Positions 19,778-29,255 of a stretch of DNA of 64,000 bases are shown here, piece after piece (position 1 is the first letter of the stretch; each line of letters opens with the position of its first letter). This DNA is from Thalassospira indica. Lineage in GTDB: Bacteria; Pseudomonadota; Alphaproteobacteria; Rhodospirillales; Thalassospiraceae. Position numbers and translations under genes: made by a program. The stretch is taken from contig NZ_CP031555.1 of assembly GCF_003403095.1 (NCBI RefSeq), positions 2,708,001 to 2,772,000 of the forward strand, in the 5' to 3' direction. A model generated the notes under the pieces. It made no database searches, had not been told where the DNA came from, and worked only from the letters and a program-made list of their open reading frames with translations.

Positions 19778-20007
19778 TAGGTCGGGCCTCCACCCGTCAT
19801 GCGCCAGAACAGGCCCAGCACAAAGACGGCGATCGCAATCAGAAGTGCAATCAGGTTAAGCGGTTTGTGCAGGAACGATTTTTCACGTTGCACAGACGCA
19901 CTGGAATTGCGGTTGCGGAACGGACGTCTGGCGACGCGCGCAACAATCATTGCGGCAGCAGCGCCAACAATGATCATGACAATTCCCCAGACGGATCCGA
20001 TTTCCAT
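19777..20007 (-). CDS. Small two-span membrane protein, 76 aa, unknown function
   Basis: The protein has two hydrophobic helices (about residues 6-24, WGIVMIIVGAAAAMIVARV, and 50-68, LNLIALLIAIAVFVLGLFW). A basic loop between them (ARRPFRNRNSSASVQREKSF) would face the cytoplasm. It follows era by 49 bases and is coupled to the 55-residue gene by a one-base stop/start overlap. I do not recognise a family. Possible roles include a membrane anchor or a small regulator tied to the neighbouring envelope and DNA genes, but nothing in the sequence decides this. Confidence 0.75.
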   Translation of the reverse strand: MEIGSVWGIVMIIVGAAAAMIVARVARRPFRNRNSSASVQREKSFLHKPLNLIALLIAIAVFVLGLFWRMTGGGPT

Positions 20008-20056
20008 TACTTACCCGGCAATTTGTGGTCACGCAGCATGGGACCAGTCAACGCGA

Positions 20057-20995
20057 TCAGGCGTTGTGATCAAGACCCCACATGGCAAAGCGGTTGGGAT
20101 CATCGCCCCAGTTTTCACGCACCTTCACAAACAGGAACAAATGTACCCGGCGTTCGAAAATGGCTTCAAGTTCCTTGCGGGCGTCACTGCCAAGCGCCTT
20201 GATACGTTTACCACCCTTGCCAAGGATGATCGCCTTCTGGCCTTCACGCTCGACAAAGATGGTCTGCTCAAGCTTGACCGATCCATCCTTGCGCTCTTCC
20301 CAAAGCTCGGTCTCGACCGTTGCCGAATACGGAAGTTCCTGCTGAAGCTGGTAATAAAGCTTTTCACGGGTAATTTCGGCCGCAAGCAGTCGCAGCGGCA
20401 TATCCGAAACATCATCTTCCGGGAACATCCAAGGGCCATCGGGCATCTTGGCGGCAAGGAAATTCACCAGATCCTGCGTGCCCGCCCCCTTCTTGGCCGA
20501 AATCATGAAGACGTCGGTAAAGACTTCATGAGCAAACAGGTCCTGCGACAGACGCAGAAGCTTTTCCTTGTCCGATACCTTGTCTACCTTGTTCAACGCC
20601 AGGATCGCCTTGCGGTTCTGTTCCTTAAGCGTCTTGATGATGGCCAGGTCTTCGTCCGTGATGCCGCTTCCGGCATCAATCACCAGAACAACAAGGTCCG
20701 CGTCATCTGCCCCATTCCAGGCTGCCTTGACCATCGCGCGGTCAAGACGGCGTTTGGGTGCAAAGATGCCCGGCGTATCAATGAAAACAATCTGCGCGTC
20801 TTCGGTCATGACGATACCGCGCACGCGCGTTCGTGTCGTCTGGACCTTCGGCGAGACGATGGACACTTTCGTACCAACCAACTGGTTCAAAAGTGTCGAT
20901 TTGCCGGCATTCGGCGCACCAACAAGGGCCACAAAGCCACAACGTTGCTGATAAGGTAATCTGTCTTCGGCCACCGGTGTGGGAACCTCATTCAT
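20057..20995 (-). CDS. era: GTPase Era
   Basis: Essential GTPase that binds the 3' end of 16S rRNA and helps 30S ribosome maturation. The G1 loop is LVGAPNAGKST (about residues 25-35), G3 is FIDTPGIF, and G4 is ALNKVDKV. The C-terminal KH domain carries the RNA contact (VEREGQKAIILGKGGKRIKALGSDARKELE). I use ATG 20995, giving 312 residues; a GTG one codon upstream is also possible. The start lies inside the end of rnc (8-base overlap), so the two are coupled, as expected for two ribosome-processing factors. Confidence 0.97.
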   Translation of the reverse strand: MNEVPTPVAEDRLPYQQRCGFVALVGAPNAGKSTLLNQLVGTKVSIVSPKVQTTRTRVRGIVMTEDAQIVFIDTPGIFAPKRRLDRAMVKAAWNGADDADLVVLVIDAGSGITDEDLAIIKTLKEQNRKAILALNKVDKVSDKEKLLRLSQDLFAHEVFTDVFMISAKKGAGTQDLVNFLAAKMPDGPWMFPEDDVSDMPLRLLAAEITREKLYYQLQQELPYSATVETELWEERKDGSVKLEQTIFVEREGQKAIILGKGGKRIKALGSDARKELEAIFERRVHLFLFVKVRENWGDDPNRFAMWGLDHNA

Positions 20996-21671
20996 CACTA
21001 AGTTTATCCAACATCAATTTTGCGGCGAGTTGTTCCGCTTCGCGTTTCGATTTGCCTTCGGCACTGACACTGTCACCGTCGCCGGTGGTCAGTTCGATGG
21101 TAAATAACGGCGCGTGGGCCGGGCCTTCACGGCCGACCATCTCGTATTTCGGTAACGGCTTGCCCCGCCCTTGCAGCCATTCCTGCAATTGCGTTTTGGC
21201 ATCCTGCGGCGGCTTGTTGGCTTCATCCAAAAGCGGCGTCCACAGCTTTTCAATGAAACGCCGCGCCGGTTCAAGACCACCATCAAGATAGAGTGCGGCA
21301 ATCACCGCCTCCATGCAATCAGATAAAATCGCCGGATTGGTATCCGCCCCTGCTGCGCGTTCACCCTTGGCCATCTGGATGTGTTCACCCAGTTTGATCT
21401 GTTCTGCCACGCGCGCCAACGTCTCGCGGCGCACCAGTGCGACAAACCGTTTGGCCATGGCACCTTCGCGCTCACGCCCGAACCGGGTATAAAGCATCTC
21501 GGCCACGACAAGACCCAGCACACGGTCGCCAAGGAACTCAAGGCGCTCGTTGCCGCCGCTTAGCATATCCTTGCCCTTGGCAGCACTGCGATGGGTCAGT
21601 GCCACACGCAAAAGGTCGGGATTGGAAAAACCGTGATCAATCTCGGCGATCACCGGCAGGCCGTCGCTCAT
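20988..21671 (-). CDS. rnc: Ribonuclease III
   Basis: Double-strand-specific endoribonuclease of 227 residues that processes rRNA precursors and regulates mRNAs. The RNase III signature ERLEFLGDRVLGLVVAEML carries the metal-binding acids, with the second site in LSDCMEAVIAALYLDGG. The C-terminal dsRNA-binding domain spans about residues 155-224 (KTQLQEWLQGRGKPLPKYEM to KREAEQLAAKLML). Its ATG overlaps the lepB stop by one base (TGATG). Confidence 0.97.
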   Translation of the reverse strand: MSDGLPVIAEIDHGFSNPDLLRVALTHRSAAKGKDMLSGGNERLEFLGDRVLGLVVAEMLYTRFGREREGAMAKRFVALVRRETLARVAEQIKLGEHIQMAKGERAAGADTNPAILSDCMEAVIAALYLDGGLEPARRFIEKLWTPLLDEANKPPQDAKTQLQEWLQGRGKPLPKYEMVGREGPAHAPLFTIELTTGDGDSVSAEGKSKREAEQLAAKLMLDKLSDE

Positions 21672-22417
21672 CAGTTAACCCCCTGAAACAGGCGATCAAA
21701 GCGGATGCTGCCAAGGTCATAAACCGGCTGGGAGCTGTCCTTGGAATAGAACAGGAATTCTGCGCGACCAACCAGGTTTTCAATCGGAACAAACCGGAAG
21801 CGCGACGGGAACGCACGGCTGTCAGCCGAATTGTCACGGTTGTCGCCCATCATGAAGAAATGACCTTCGGGAACGGTGAAAGCTTCGGTGTTGTCACTCG
21901 GTCCCTGATCGCCAAACATTTCAAGAATGCGATGCACGCGGCCATTGGGAAGGGTTTCGATATATTGCGGCACCGCGGCTGATCGCCCGCCACCATCGGT
22001 CAGGATGTAATCCTCGATACGCTCACGCTCGATCATCTTGTTGTTGATGTAGAGGCGACCCTCTTTGACCTGAACCGTATCGCCCGGCAGACCAATCACA
22101 CGCTTGATATAATCCTGCGAGGTATCAGACGGCAGTTTAAAGACAACCACATCGCCACGTTCCGGCTCGCTTTCAAATACACGGCCCGGAATGATCGGCA
22201 GGCTGAATGGCATGCTGTGCTTCGAATACCCATAAGAGAATTTCGACACAAACAGGTAATCACCAACCAGCAAGGTCGGGATCATCGAGCCAGACGGAAT
22301 ATTAAACGGTTCGAAAGCAAAGGTCCGAACCATAAGTGCAATGATAACGGCCCAGAAAACGGTCTTCAGGGTATCGAGCAAACCACCCGTTTTCTTCTTA
22401 TGCACAAGCTTTTCCAT
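21671..22417 (-). CDS. lepB: Signal peptidase I
   Basis: Inner-membrane serine protease that removes signal peptides from exported proteins. One N-terminal helix (VFWAVIIALMVRTFAF) is followed by the nucleophile serine in NIPSGSMIPTLLVGDYLFV, the general base lysine in DYIKRVIGLPGD, and box E GHFFMMGDNRDNSADSR. The product of 248 residues is typical for Alphaproteobacteria. I use ATG 22417 (MEKLVHKKK); TTG 22432 would add five residues, and neither start has a strong ribosome site. It is immediately upstream of rnc. Confidence 0.95.
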   Translation of the reverse strand: MEKLVHKKKTGGLLDTLKTVFWAVIIALMVRTFAFEPFNIPSGSMIPTLLVGDYLFVSKFSYGYSKHSMPFSLPIIPGRVFESEPERGDVVVFKLPSDTSQDYIKRVIGLPGDTVQVKEGRLYINNKMIERERIEDYILTDGGGRSAAVPQYIETLPNGRVHRILEMFGDQGPSDNTEAFTVPEGHFFMMGDNRDNSADSRAFPSRFRFVPIENLVGRAEFLFYSKDSSQPVYDLGSIRFDRLFQGVN

Positions 22418-22442
22418 TCCGTGTTCAACCAATCAATTTTTG

Positions 22443-22838
22443 TCAATCTGCCGAAATCACAACGACCGCATTGGCCATCGGATATTCGTCCGTCAGGGTC
22501 ACATACACAGAGGCAGTTTTCCCATCCGGGGTCAATTCTTCAAGTCGTGCTTGCGCACCTTCAATCAAAACCATATCGGGCTTGCCGCTGGGCTGATGTA
22601 CCACACCCATGGTGTTATGATAAACACCGCGACGAAAACCGGTCCCAAGCGCCTTTGAACAGGCTTCCTTGGCGGCAAACGCCATGGCCAGCGACGAAGC
22701 AGTCCGGTGCGGCTTGCGTTTGGCACGCGCAATCTCGATATCGGTAAAGACACGCTTCATGAAACGCTCACCATGGCGTTCAAGAGTAGCCTCTATCCGA
22801 CGGATATCGCATAAATCTGTGCCAATCCCAATGATCAT
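22443..22838 (-). CDS. acpS: Holo-[acyl-carrier-protein] synthase
   Basis: AcpS transfers 4'-phosphopantetheine from CoA to acyl carrier protein. The 131-residue protein shows both magnesium/CoA motifs: GIGTDLCDIRRIE at the N terminus and FAAKEACSKALGTGF in the middle. Its ATG directly follows the pdxJ stop (TAAATG, no gap), the classic pdxJ-acpS pair. Confidence 0.96.
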   Translation of the reverse strand: MIIGIGTDLCDIRRIEATLERHGERFMKRVFTDIEIARAKRKPHRTASSLAMAFAAKEACSKALGTGFRRGVYHNTMGVVHQPSGKPDMVLIEGAQARLEELTPDGKTASVYVTLTDEYPMANAVVVISAD

Positions 22839-23588
22839 TTACGCATAACCTGCCTGCGTGCGTGCTTCATCCATCAAACGGCGCATTTCGGCAATCGCCG
22901 CTTCAAGCCCGACAAACACCGCCTCACCAATCAGGAAATGCCCGATATTAAGCTCGGCAATTTCCGGCATGGCGGCAATCGGCTTGACGGTTTCGAAATT
23001 CAAACCGTGACCGGCATGTATTTCAAGTCCGATCCCTGCCCCATATTGCACAGCATGGCGGATACGGTCCAGTTCGCGGGCACGTTCTTCGTCGGTCTTC
23101 GCATCACAATAGGCCCCGGTATGGATTTCCACCACCGGCGCGCCAAGGCTTTTGGCCGCGTCAAGCTGTGCTTCGGATGCCTCGATAAACAATGAAACGC
23201 GAATGCCGGCATCACCAAGGTCCGAGACAAAACGTTTCAGATGATTATGCCCACCGGCAACATCCAGCCCGCCTTCGGTCGTGCGTTCTTCGCGTTTTTC
23301 CGGCACCAGGCACACCGCATGCGGCTTGGTCTGAATTGCGATGGCCAGCATTTCATCGGTTGCCGCCATCTCGAAATTAAGCGGCAAATCAACTTCTTCG
23401 CGCAGGCGCTGCATATCCGCATCACGGATATGGCGACGGTCTTCGCGCAAATGTGCCGTGATACCATCCGCACCGGCCGCCTTGGCAAGTTCTGCTGCCC
23501 GCACCGGGTCAGGCAAATCGCCGCCGCGGGCGTTTCGAATGGTCGCAACATGGTCAATATTGACCCCGAGGCGCAGCTTCGCATTCAT
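22839..23588 (-). CDS. pdxJ: Pyridoxine 5'-phosphate synthase
   Basis: PdxJ joins 3-amino-2-oxopropyl phosphate and deoxyxylulose 5-phosphate to form pyridoxine 5'-phosphate (DXP-dependent vitamin B6 route). The 249-residue TIM barrel starts [17 protein letters not shown], with active-site [30 protein letters not shown] and [16 protein letters not shown]. Its ATG overlaps the stop of the preceding DUF2062 gene by four bases (ATGA). Confidence 0.97.
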   Translation of the reverse strand: MNAKLRLGVNIDHVATIRNARGGDLPDPVRAAELAKAAGADGITAHLREDRRHIRDADMQRLREEVDLPLNFEMAATDEMLAIAIQTKPHAVCLVPEKREERTTEGGLDVAGGHNHLKRFVSDLGDAGIRVSLFIEASEAQLDAAKSLGAPVVEIHTGAYCDAKTDEERARELDRIRHAVQYGAGIGLEIHAGHGLNFETVKPIAAMPEIAELNIGHFLIGEAVFVGLEAAIAEMRRLMDEARTQAGYA

Positions 23589-24295
23589 GATGTTTCATCC
23601 TGCTTTTTGGTGGCGTGCTTTGCGGCAGTTCCGATCTTTTCCTTGGCACTTTCAAGCATCGGGCCAAGGCCATGGCGCTCGGTCTTTTTCATCCGGCGCA
23701 AGATGCGGTTATGGCGATAAATCACAACCGCACGGCGGATCGGGAAGTAAAACAGTATCCAGATAACAATCGTTGTCGGAATACAGCCAACCACCATCGG
23801 CCAGATGATATCAACAATGCTGGCCCAAAGTTGCCCCAGTGCCTGCTGATCGCTGACATCCCAATTGCCGAAAATAAGCCCGCCGCCGACATAGTTCAGG
23901 CCCAGGACAACAAATTCCCACAGCACCGCCATATCGAAATGCACTGTCGAACTTGCCGAATGCGCGCCAAGGATCCAGTTGCCACAGGTATAAAGCCACA
24001 ACCAGATAAACGGAAACGTCCAGGGATTGCCAACCACTGTGCCCAAAAGCGACGCCACCACGTTACTGCGCGTCAAAAGGCTCAGCAGTGTCGAGATGAC
24101 AAAGTGGAACCCGATAAACGGCGTGAAAGACACCGCCGCCCCGATCGCAAAACCCGATGCGATGCTATAGGGCGATCCGGGCAAACGGGCGACCCGATGG
24201 GCAAAATACTGTGACGAACGACGCCATCCGCCGCGCGGCCATACCACGTTGCGTACACGCTGAAAGGATGAAGGTTTGCTGCGGCGCCGAAACAT
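23585..24295 (-). CDS. DUF2062 domain membrane protein
   Basis: The 236-residue protein has a basic N terminus, then the DUF2062 signature: [26 protein letters not shown] and [27 protein letters not shown] further hydrophobic pair ([31 protein letters not shown]) and a long basic cytoplasmic tail follow. The domain occurs in membrane proteins of unknown function, sometimes fused to glycosyltransferases. It is translationally coupled to pdxJ, which suggests only co-expression. Function unknown. Confidence 0.88.
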   Translation of the reverse strand: MFRRRSKPSSFQRVRNVVWPRGGWRRSSQYFAHRVARLPGSPYSIASGFAIGAAVSFTPFIGFHFVISTLLSLLTRSNVVASLLGTVVGNPWTFPFIWLWLYTCGNWILGAHSASSTVHFDMAVLWEFVVLGLNYVGGGLIFGNWDVSDQQALGQLWASIVDIIWPMVVGCIPTTIVIWILFYFPIRRAVVIYRHNRILRRMKKTERHGLGPMLESAKEKIGTAAKHATKKQDETS

Positions 24296-24424
24296 GCGGG
24301 GTCAGTTCTGGATCTAATCACGTAATGCTAAAATCTTGAAGCATATGCGTAAGTGCTGACTGCGCGATTGGCAAGGCTTTTGCGCCAAATTCGCCTAAAA
24401 GGTGAAGGCGTTTACAGTTCGCCG

Positions 24425-26569
24425 TCACCCGCGCGCGCGTTCAACGGCATTGACCACCGGTGTGGCACGCAATGCGGCAATGATATTGGTCAGGTGTTTG
24501 ACATCGACCACATCGATATCAATCAGCATTTCAAAGAAGTCTGTCGTGCGATTGGTAAAGCGCAGATTGGTGATGTTGCCATGGTTCTTGGCAATCACGC
24601 TGGTGATTGAACTGAGCGCCCCCTGCTCGTGGCCAACGGTCAATCCAAGGCGGCCGATGAAGTGTTCCGGTTCGCCCTCGTTATCCCACCCGACATCAAG
24701 CCAGCGTTCCGGCTGCTCGGTAAAGGTTTCCAGCGTATCGCAGTCGATCGTATGGATCGTCACACCCTTGCCGGTTGTCACAATCCCGACAATGCGATCC
24801 CCCGGCAGCGGATGGCAGCAGCCAGCATAATGCACGGCCATACCCGGAATAAGCCCCTTGATCGGGATGGCGTGATCATGTTTGCGTGCGCGCACCTTAT
24901 CAAGTGGCACAACCTTGCGCGCCGTTTCCTTGTCCTTGGTGCCCGGGAACACGGCATGAACAACTTCACGCCCGGTATGATGCCCGGCCCCGACAAGGGT
25001 CAAAAGCGCATCAACCGACGGCTGCTTGAAGATTTTAAGAACCCCTTCAAGCGCCTTGTCGGAATAGTCATAGCCTTCCTGTCGGAACGCCTTTTGCAGG
25101 ATCGCCTTGCCAAGGTCCTTGTACTGGTCTTCCTGCTGCTGGCGGATAAAGCGGCGAATTCGCGCCCGCGCCTTGCCGGTAACAACAAACCGTTCCCACG
25201 TCGGATTCGGCGTTTGCGCCTTGGAGGTGACAATTTCGACCTGATCACCGTTATTAAGCACCGTGCGCAACGGCACCATCGCGCCATTGACCTTCGCCCC
25301 GACACAGGTATCGCCGATGTGGGTATGGATCATATAGGCGAAATCAACCGGGGTCGCGCGGGCCGGAAGCGCGATCACATCGCCCTTCGGGCTAAAGCAG
25401 AACACCTGATCCTGGAACATCGCAAGCTTGGTATGTTCAAGGAATTCTTCCGGTTCGGACGCATGTTCAAGAATATCAAGAAGGTCACGCAGCCAACGAT
25501 ACTGCACTCCTTCCTTCTGCTGTCCGGTCGGTGCTTCCTGTTTGTAGGCCCAGTGCGCGGCCACACCGTTTTCGTTGACCTCGTGCATCTGGCGGGTGCG
25601 GATCTGAACCTCGATCCGGTGATTTTCCGGGCCGAGCACCGTGGTATGGATTGAACGATATCCGTTGGGTTTGGGCGTCGAGATATAATCTTTGAACCGT
25701 CCCGGAACCACTTTGTAATTGGCGTGCAGATAGCCCAGCACTTCGTAGCAATTGGGCATGTCATCGACCAGCACGCGAAACGCCATGATGTCAGACAGCT
25801 CACCAAAGGTGATGTTCTTGCGCTGCATCTTCTGCCAGATCGAATAGGGCCGCTTTTCGCGCCCGTAAATGTCGACCTTAAGCCCCTGACGTGAAATCAC
25901 TTCGGTCAGTTCGGAAACAATCCGGCTAACGACGTTGTCATCCTTTTCACGCAGGAATTCCAGACGGGCAAGGATCGAATCACGTGCTTCGGGATTGATA
26001 TGCTGGAAGGCCAGATCTTCAAGCTCTTCCTTGATGTCATGCATACCGATGCGCTCGGCAAGCGGGGCATAAATCTCAAGCGTTTCAGCAGCGATCCGCA
26101 CGCGCTTTTCCGGCTTGGAGATGTAATGCAACGTCCGCATGTTGTGCAGTCGGTCGGCCAGCTTGACCAGCAACACGCGAATGTCTTCGGACATCGCCAA
26201 AAGCAGCTTGCGGAAGTTTTCCGCCTGCTTGGAATCAGCGGACTTCAGCTCGATCTGGGTCAGCTTGGTCACACCATCGACCAGCTTCATGATGTTGGTC
26301 CCGAAAAGCTTGGTGATCTCTTCGGGCGTCGCATCGGTATCTTCGATGGTGTCGTGCAGAAGGGCCGTGATGATTGTGTCGCAATCAAGCTTGTAATTGG
26401 TCAGAATGCCTGCGACTTCAATCGGATGGGAAAAATACGGGTCACCGGATGCGCGTTTTTGCGAACCGTGTTTCTGGGTCGCATAGACATAGGCCCGGTT
26501 CAGCGTGGTTTCGCACGCATCGGGGTCGTATGCCTTAACCCGTTCAACAAGTTCGTATTGCCGCATCAT
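24425..26569 (-). CDS. rsh: Bifunctional (p)ppGpp synthetase/hydrolase (Rsh/SpoT family)
   Basis: Stringent-response enzyme of 714 residues. The hydrolase HD domain is at residues 45-145, with H72-D73 and E77-D78 in LLHDTIEDTDAT and an intact HGSQKRASGDPYFSHP. The synthetase domain at about 240-360 shows YGREKRPYSIWQKMQ, FGELSDIMAFRVLVDD and EVQIRTRQMHE. TGS (VFCFSPKGDVIALPARATPVDF), zinc-finger/CC (HYAGCCHPLPGDRIVGIV) and a C-terminal ACT domain follow. All hydrolase residues are present, so it should both make and degrade (p)ppGpp, as is usual for the single Rsh of Alphaproteobacteria. It follows rpoZ, separated by a terminator. Confidence 0.96.
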   Translation of the reverse strand: MMRQYELVERVKAYDPDACETTLNRAYVYATQKHGSQKRASGDPYFSHPIEVAGILTNYKLDCDTIITALLHDTIEDTDATPEEITKLFGTNIMKLVDGVTKLTQIELKSADSKQAENFRKLLLAMSEDIRVLLVKLADRLHNMRTLHYISKPEKRVRIAAETLEIYAPLAERIGMHDIKEELEDLAFQHINPEARDSILARLEFLREKDDNVVSRIVSELTEVISRQGLKVDIYGREKRPYSIWQKMQRKNITFGELSDIMAFRVLVDDMPNCYEVLGYLHANYKVVPGRFKDYISTPKPNGYRSIHTTVLGPENHRIEVQIRTRQMHEVNENGVAAHWAYKQEAPTGQQKEGVQYRWLRDLLDILEHASEPEEFLEHTKLAMFQDQVFCFSPKGDVIALPARATPVDFAYMIHTHIGDTCVGAKVNGAMVPLRTVLNNGDQVEIVTSKAQTPNPTWERFVVTGKARARIRRFIRQQQEDQYKDLGKAILQKAFRQEGYDYSDKALEGVLKIFKQPSVDALLTLVGAGHHTGREVVHAVFPGTKDKETARKVVPLDKVRARKHDHAIPIKGLIPGMAVHYAGCCHPLPGDRIVGIVTTGKGVTIHTIDCDTLETFTEQPERWLDVGWDNEGEPEHFIGRLGLTVGHEQGALSSITSVIAKNHGNITNLRFTNRTTDFFEMLIDIDVVDVKHLTNIIAALRATPVVNAVERARG

Positions 26570-26640
26570 TCAGGGGCGTCTCCGCAAGTATTTCCGGGAA
26601 CAGTCTGCGTTCCCTATTCATAAGATAGTACGATCTGGAC

Positions 26641-26680
26641 AAAAAAAAGCCACGGAAGATAAACACCGTGGCTCTTCTTT
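26641..26680 (-). terminator. Terminator or attenuator between rpoZ and rsh
   Basis: On the minus strand, AGCCACGG and CCGTGGCT form a stem followed by eight T residues, 30-70 bases after rpoZ. It probably reduces read-through into rsh. Confidence 0.8.
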
Positions 26681-26711
26681 TGGAAAGGTTCAGATCAAAA
26701 CCAGTCTGACC

Positions 26712-27044
26712 TTATTCTTCTTCCGACGGAGCAACAACGCCAGCGGAAGCTTCTTCAACAGCTTCAGCAACCAGTTTCGGACCGAAATCGTCTTCGGTTT
26801 CTTCCGGCTCATCGGCTTCAACATGCCGCTGCAGACCCTGCACCATGCCATTGCGCAGATCGTCAAAATCAACCGTTACTTCGGCGATTTCACGCAGCGC
26901 AACAACCGGGTTCTTGTCGTTGTCACGATCAATGGTCAGTTCTGCACCGGCCGAGATGTTGCGTGCACGCTGAGCTGCAAGCATTACAAGCTCAAAGCGG
27001 TTCGGAATCTTGTCAACGCAATCTTCGACGGTAACGCGCGCCAT
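26712..27044 (-). CDS. rpoZ: DNA-directed RNA polymerase omega subunit
   Basis: Small polymerase subunit that helps assemble beta-prime and, in several bacteria, takes part in ppGpp sensing. The 110-residue protein starts [29 protein letters not shown], the conserved omega core. The C-terminal 40 residues are very acidic ([14 protein letters not shown] and onwards), longer than the E. coli tail. The location next to rsh is conserved across Proteobacteria. MAR is removed from nothing; the start is clear. Confidence 0.96.
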   Translation of the reverse strand: MARVTVEDCVDKIPNRFELVMLAAQRARNISAGAELTIDRDNDKNPVVALREIAEVTVDFDDLRNGMVQGLQRHVEADEPEETEDDFGPKLVAEAVEEASAGVVAPSEEE

Positions 27045-27153
27045 AAATGTCTCCAGAAATACTTTTGGGGTGTCCAGACCGAGCTTTATAGCGTCGGATC
27101 ACTTGTGTTGCAACAGCGAAACCACTCTTTCGATCAGGTTTTCGCATGCTTTA

Positions 27154-27672
27154 TCAGCCATTCGTTTGTTTGCGAATCTGCTGATCGGCCGGCAGATCCG
27201 AAATCAGATCGTCAACGGTGCGGTTCAAAACCGGGTGAACCCAGTCGGCAACCACGTCACGCAAGGGCAGCAAGACAAACGCACGCTCCGCCATGCGCGG
27301 GTGCGGAACCTGAATGCCGCCCTCTTCACGCACCAGTTCCCGGCCATAGGCAATCAGATCAAGGTCAATGACACGCGCGGCATTGCGTTCCCGCCGGACA
27401 CGCCCGAATTCGGCCTCAACGTCATGCAACCGCAAAAGCAGATCATGCGCTGACAAGCCCGTCGAAATGCGTGCAACACCGTTTACATACCAGGGCTGAT
27501 CGGAAATCGGCACCGGTGCGGTTTCATAAAACGATGACACCTGATCGATCGAAATGTCGCCATTTTCGGCCAATCGACGCAGTGCGGCTTTCAATGTTTG
27601 TGCAGGCGCACCATATTCTTCGGTAGGCAAATTTGCACCGAAAGCAATCAGGATAGCGTCATCCGCGATCAT
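27154..27672 (-). CDS. folK: 2-amino-4-hydroxy-6-hydroxymethyldihydropteridine pyrophosphokinase
   Basis: FolK adds pyrophosphate to the pterin before it is joined to p-aminobenzoate in folate synthesis. It has the family motifs ILIAFGANLP, YETAPVPISDQPWYVNGVA and the signature RRERNAARVIDLDLIAYG, ending with PHPRMAERAFVLLPLRDV. Two starts are possible. ATG 27672 (MIADDAILIAFG) gives 172 residues but has no clear ribosome site; GTG 27702 has AAGG 8 bases before it and adds ten residues. I report the ATG because known FolK proteins begin close to the ILIAFG strand. It heads the long minus-strand gene run to parC. Confidence 0.9.
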   Translation of the reverse strand: MIADDAILIAFGANLPTEEYGAPAQTLKAALRRLAENGDISIDQVSSFYETAPVPISDQPWYVNGVARISTGLSAHDLLLRLHDVEAEFGRVRRERNAARVIDLDLIAYGRELVREEGGIQVPHPRMAERAFVLLPLRDVVADWVHPVLNRTVDDLISDLPADQQIRKQTNG

Positions 27673-27901
27673 GCTGGTGTCTGACGGTGAAGAATTGCGC
27701 ACAAAGAAGACCTTCGGTTCGGTGATTGGGCGTATGACAAGGTTCGGAAAAACGGCATATCTAAGGGAGCCACCCTGCTCTGTCCACGATATTTTCGCCT
27801 TTCTTTGTCCCTGCACCCACGGTAAACATGAAAGGTCTGTATTTGAAAGTTCCGTATTTTAGGAACTGCATAATTAAATTTGATGTTTGAGGAATTTAAC
27901 G

Positions 27902-28510
27902 ATGATTTTTTACCCGCAAGAACGCATCGGGTTATTTATCGACGGCTCCAATCTTTATGCCGCTGCCCGTGCCCTTGGTTTTGACATTGATTACAAACGT
28001 CTTTTGGATCTTTTTGCCCAGAAAGGTCAGCTGATCCGGGCCTTCTACTACACCGCCCTGATTGAAGATCAGGAATATTCCCCGATCCGCCCGCTTGTCG
28101 ATTGGCTGGACTATAACGGCTACACCATGGTCACCAAACCGACCAAGGAATTTACCGATGCCGCCGGTCGCCGCAAGATCAAGGGCAACATGGATATCGA
28201 GTTGGCAATTGACGTCATGGAAATGGCGCAACACCTTGATCATGTTGTAATTTTCTCGGGCGACGGTGATTTCCGCCGTCTGGTTGACGCCGTGCAGCGC
28301 AAAGGTGTGCGCGTCACTGTTGTTTCGACCGTCAAATCAAACCCGCCGATGGTTGCCGACGAATTGCGACGTCAGGCCGATAACTTTATCGAACTGACCG
28401 CCCTTGAAGGCACGATTGCGCGCAAGGTTCAGCAGCGCCGCGACGACGATCATCCCGATATCGACGATCATCCTGAACATCCCGATCTCGAAGAATTCGA
28501 TTACGATTGA
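27902..28510 (+). CDS. NYN domain protein (LabA/DUF88 family)
   Basis: The 202-residue protein has a PIN-like NYN nuclease fold. The first acid is D14 in GLFIDGSNLYAAAR; later acids appear in KGNMDIELAIDVMEMA and the diagnostic VVIFSGDGDFRRLVDAVQRKG; the C-terminal RRQADNFIELTAL completes the fold. All four metal-binding acid positions look intact, so RNase activity is plausible. The last 25 residues are rich in Asp, His and Pro (DDDHPDIDDHPEHPD). I choose ATG 27902 because GAGGAA lies 7 bases before it. Alphaproteobacterial homologues are common next to folK or rpoZ genes. Target RNA unknown. Confidence 0.9.
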   Translation: MIFYPQERIGLFIDGSNLYAAARALGFDIDYKRLLDLFAQKGQLIRAFYYTALIEDQEYSPIRPLVDWLDYNGYTMVTKPTKEFTDAAGRRKIKGNMDIELAIDVMEMAQHLDHVVIFSGDGDFRRLVDAVQRKGVRVTVVSTVKSNPPMVADELRRQADNFIELTALEGTIARKVQQRRDDDHPDIDDHPEHPDLEEFDYD

Positions 28511-28550
28511 TCGCGACACTGCGTCGCACGTCACCCTGCCCTGATCACCA

Positions 28551-28576
28551 CCGGTTACAGCCCGCACTGTAACCGG
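28551..28576. repeat. Perfect 10-bp inverted repeat between the NYN and UDG genes
   Basis: CCGGTTACAG-CCCGCA-CTGTAACCGG is a perfect hairpin, 40 bases after the NYN stop and 19 bases before the glycosylase start. No T run follows, so it is a weak or Rho-dependent terminator at most, or a leader hairpin of the udg mRNA. Confidence 0.75.
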
Positions 28577-28594
28577 CAAAACGTCAGACTTGCC

Positions 28595-29236
28595 ATGACC
28601 GCCTATCAGCAACCCGATATCGATTGTCAGCTTTGCCCGCGCCTTGTGGAATTCCGCCGCAAGAATCAGGAAAAATTTCCCGAATTCTACAACGGGCCGG
28701 TGCGTCCGTTCGGGCCGCTTGATGCGCGCCTTCTGATCGTCGGCCTTGCCCCCGGGCTTAAGGGGGCTAATGCCACTGGCCGCCCCTTCACCGGCGACTA
28801 TGCTGGTGATCTGTTGTATGAAACGCTTAAAAAGTTCGGCTTTGCTAGGGGAACCTATGACAAACGCCCGGATGACGGCCTTGAACTGCTTGATTGCCGC
28901 ATCACCAACGCGGTCAAATGCGTGCCCCCGGAAAACAAGCCCACCGGGCCAGAGGCCAATACATGCCGCCCGTTCCTGATCAGCGAATTTGACGCCATGA
29001 AGAACCTGTCGGCCATTCTTTGCCTTGGGCAGGTGGCCCATCAGGCGATGCTGCGCACCTTCGGGCTTAAGCTTTCATCGCTGAAATTTGGCCATGGCGC
29101 ATCGCATAAAATGGAAAATGGCATCACATTGTTTGATAGCTATCACTGTTCGCGCTACAACACCCAGACCTATCGCCTGACGCCAGAGATGTTTGAAAAC
29201 GTCTTTGCCGGAATTCGCGCACATCTGGACGGTTAA
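28595..29236 (+). CDS. Uracil-DNA glycosylase, family 5 (UDGb-like)
   Basis: DNA repair glycosylase of 213 residues. The four iron-sulfur cysteines are visible: C11 and C14 (DCQLCPRL), C109 and C124. Motif A reads [19 protein letters not shown], with alanine where families 1 and 4 carry a catalytic polar residue; this marks family 5 (UDGb), which removes uracil and also some deaminated purines. Motif B is [10 protein letters not shown]. It lies 19 bases upstream of recQ on the same strand and is probably co-transcribed with it. The alternative, family 4, is less likely given motif A. Confidence 0.9.
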   Translation: MTAYQQPDIDCQLCPRLVEFRRKNQEKFPEFYNGPVRPFGPLDARLLIVGLAPGLKGANATGRPFTGDYAGDLLYETLKKFGFARGTYDKRPDDGLELLDCRITNAVKCVPPENKPTGPEANTCRPFLISEFDAMKNLSAILCLGQVAHQAMLRTFGLKLSSLKFGHGASHKMENGITLFDSYHCSRYNTQTYRLTPEMFENVFAGIRAHLDG

Positions 29237-29255
29237 TTTGCCCGATACATTGCCC

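Noticed and set aside
27554..27862. Plus-strand frame opposite folK
   Set aside because: It is a shadow of folK: no ribosome site, no protein-like composition, and the minus-strand frame has all FolK motifs.
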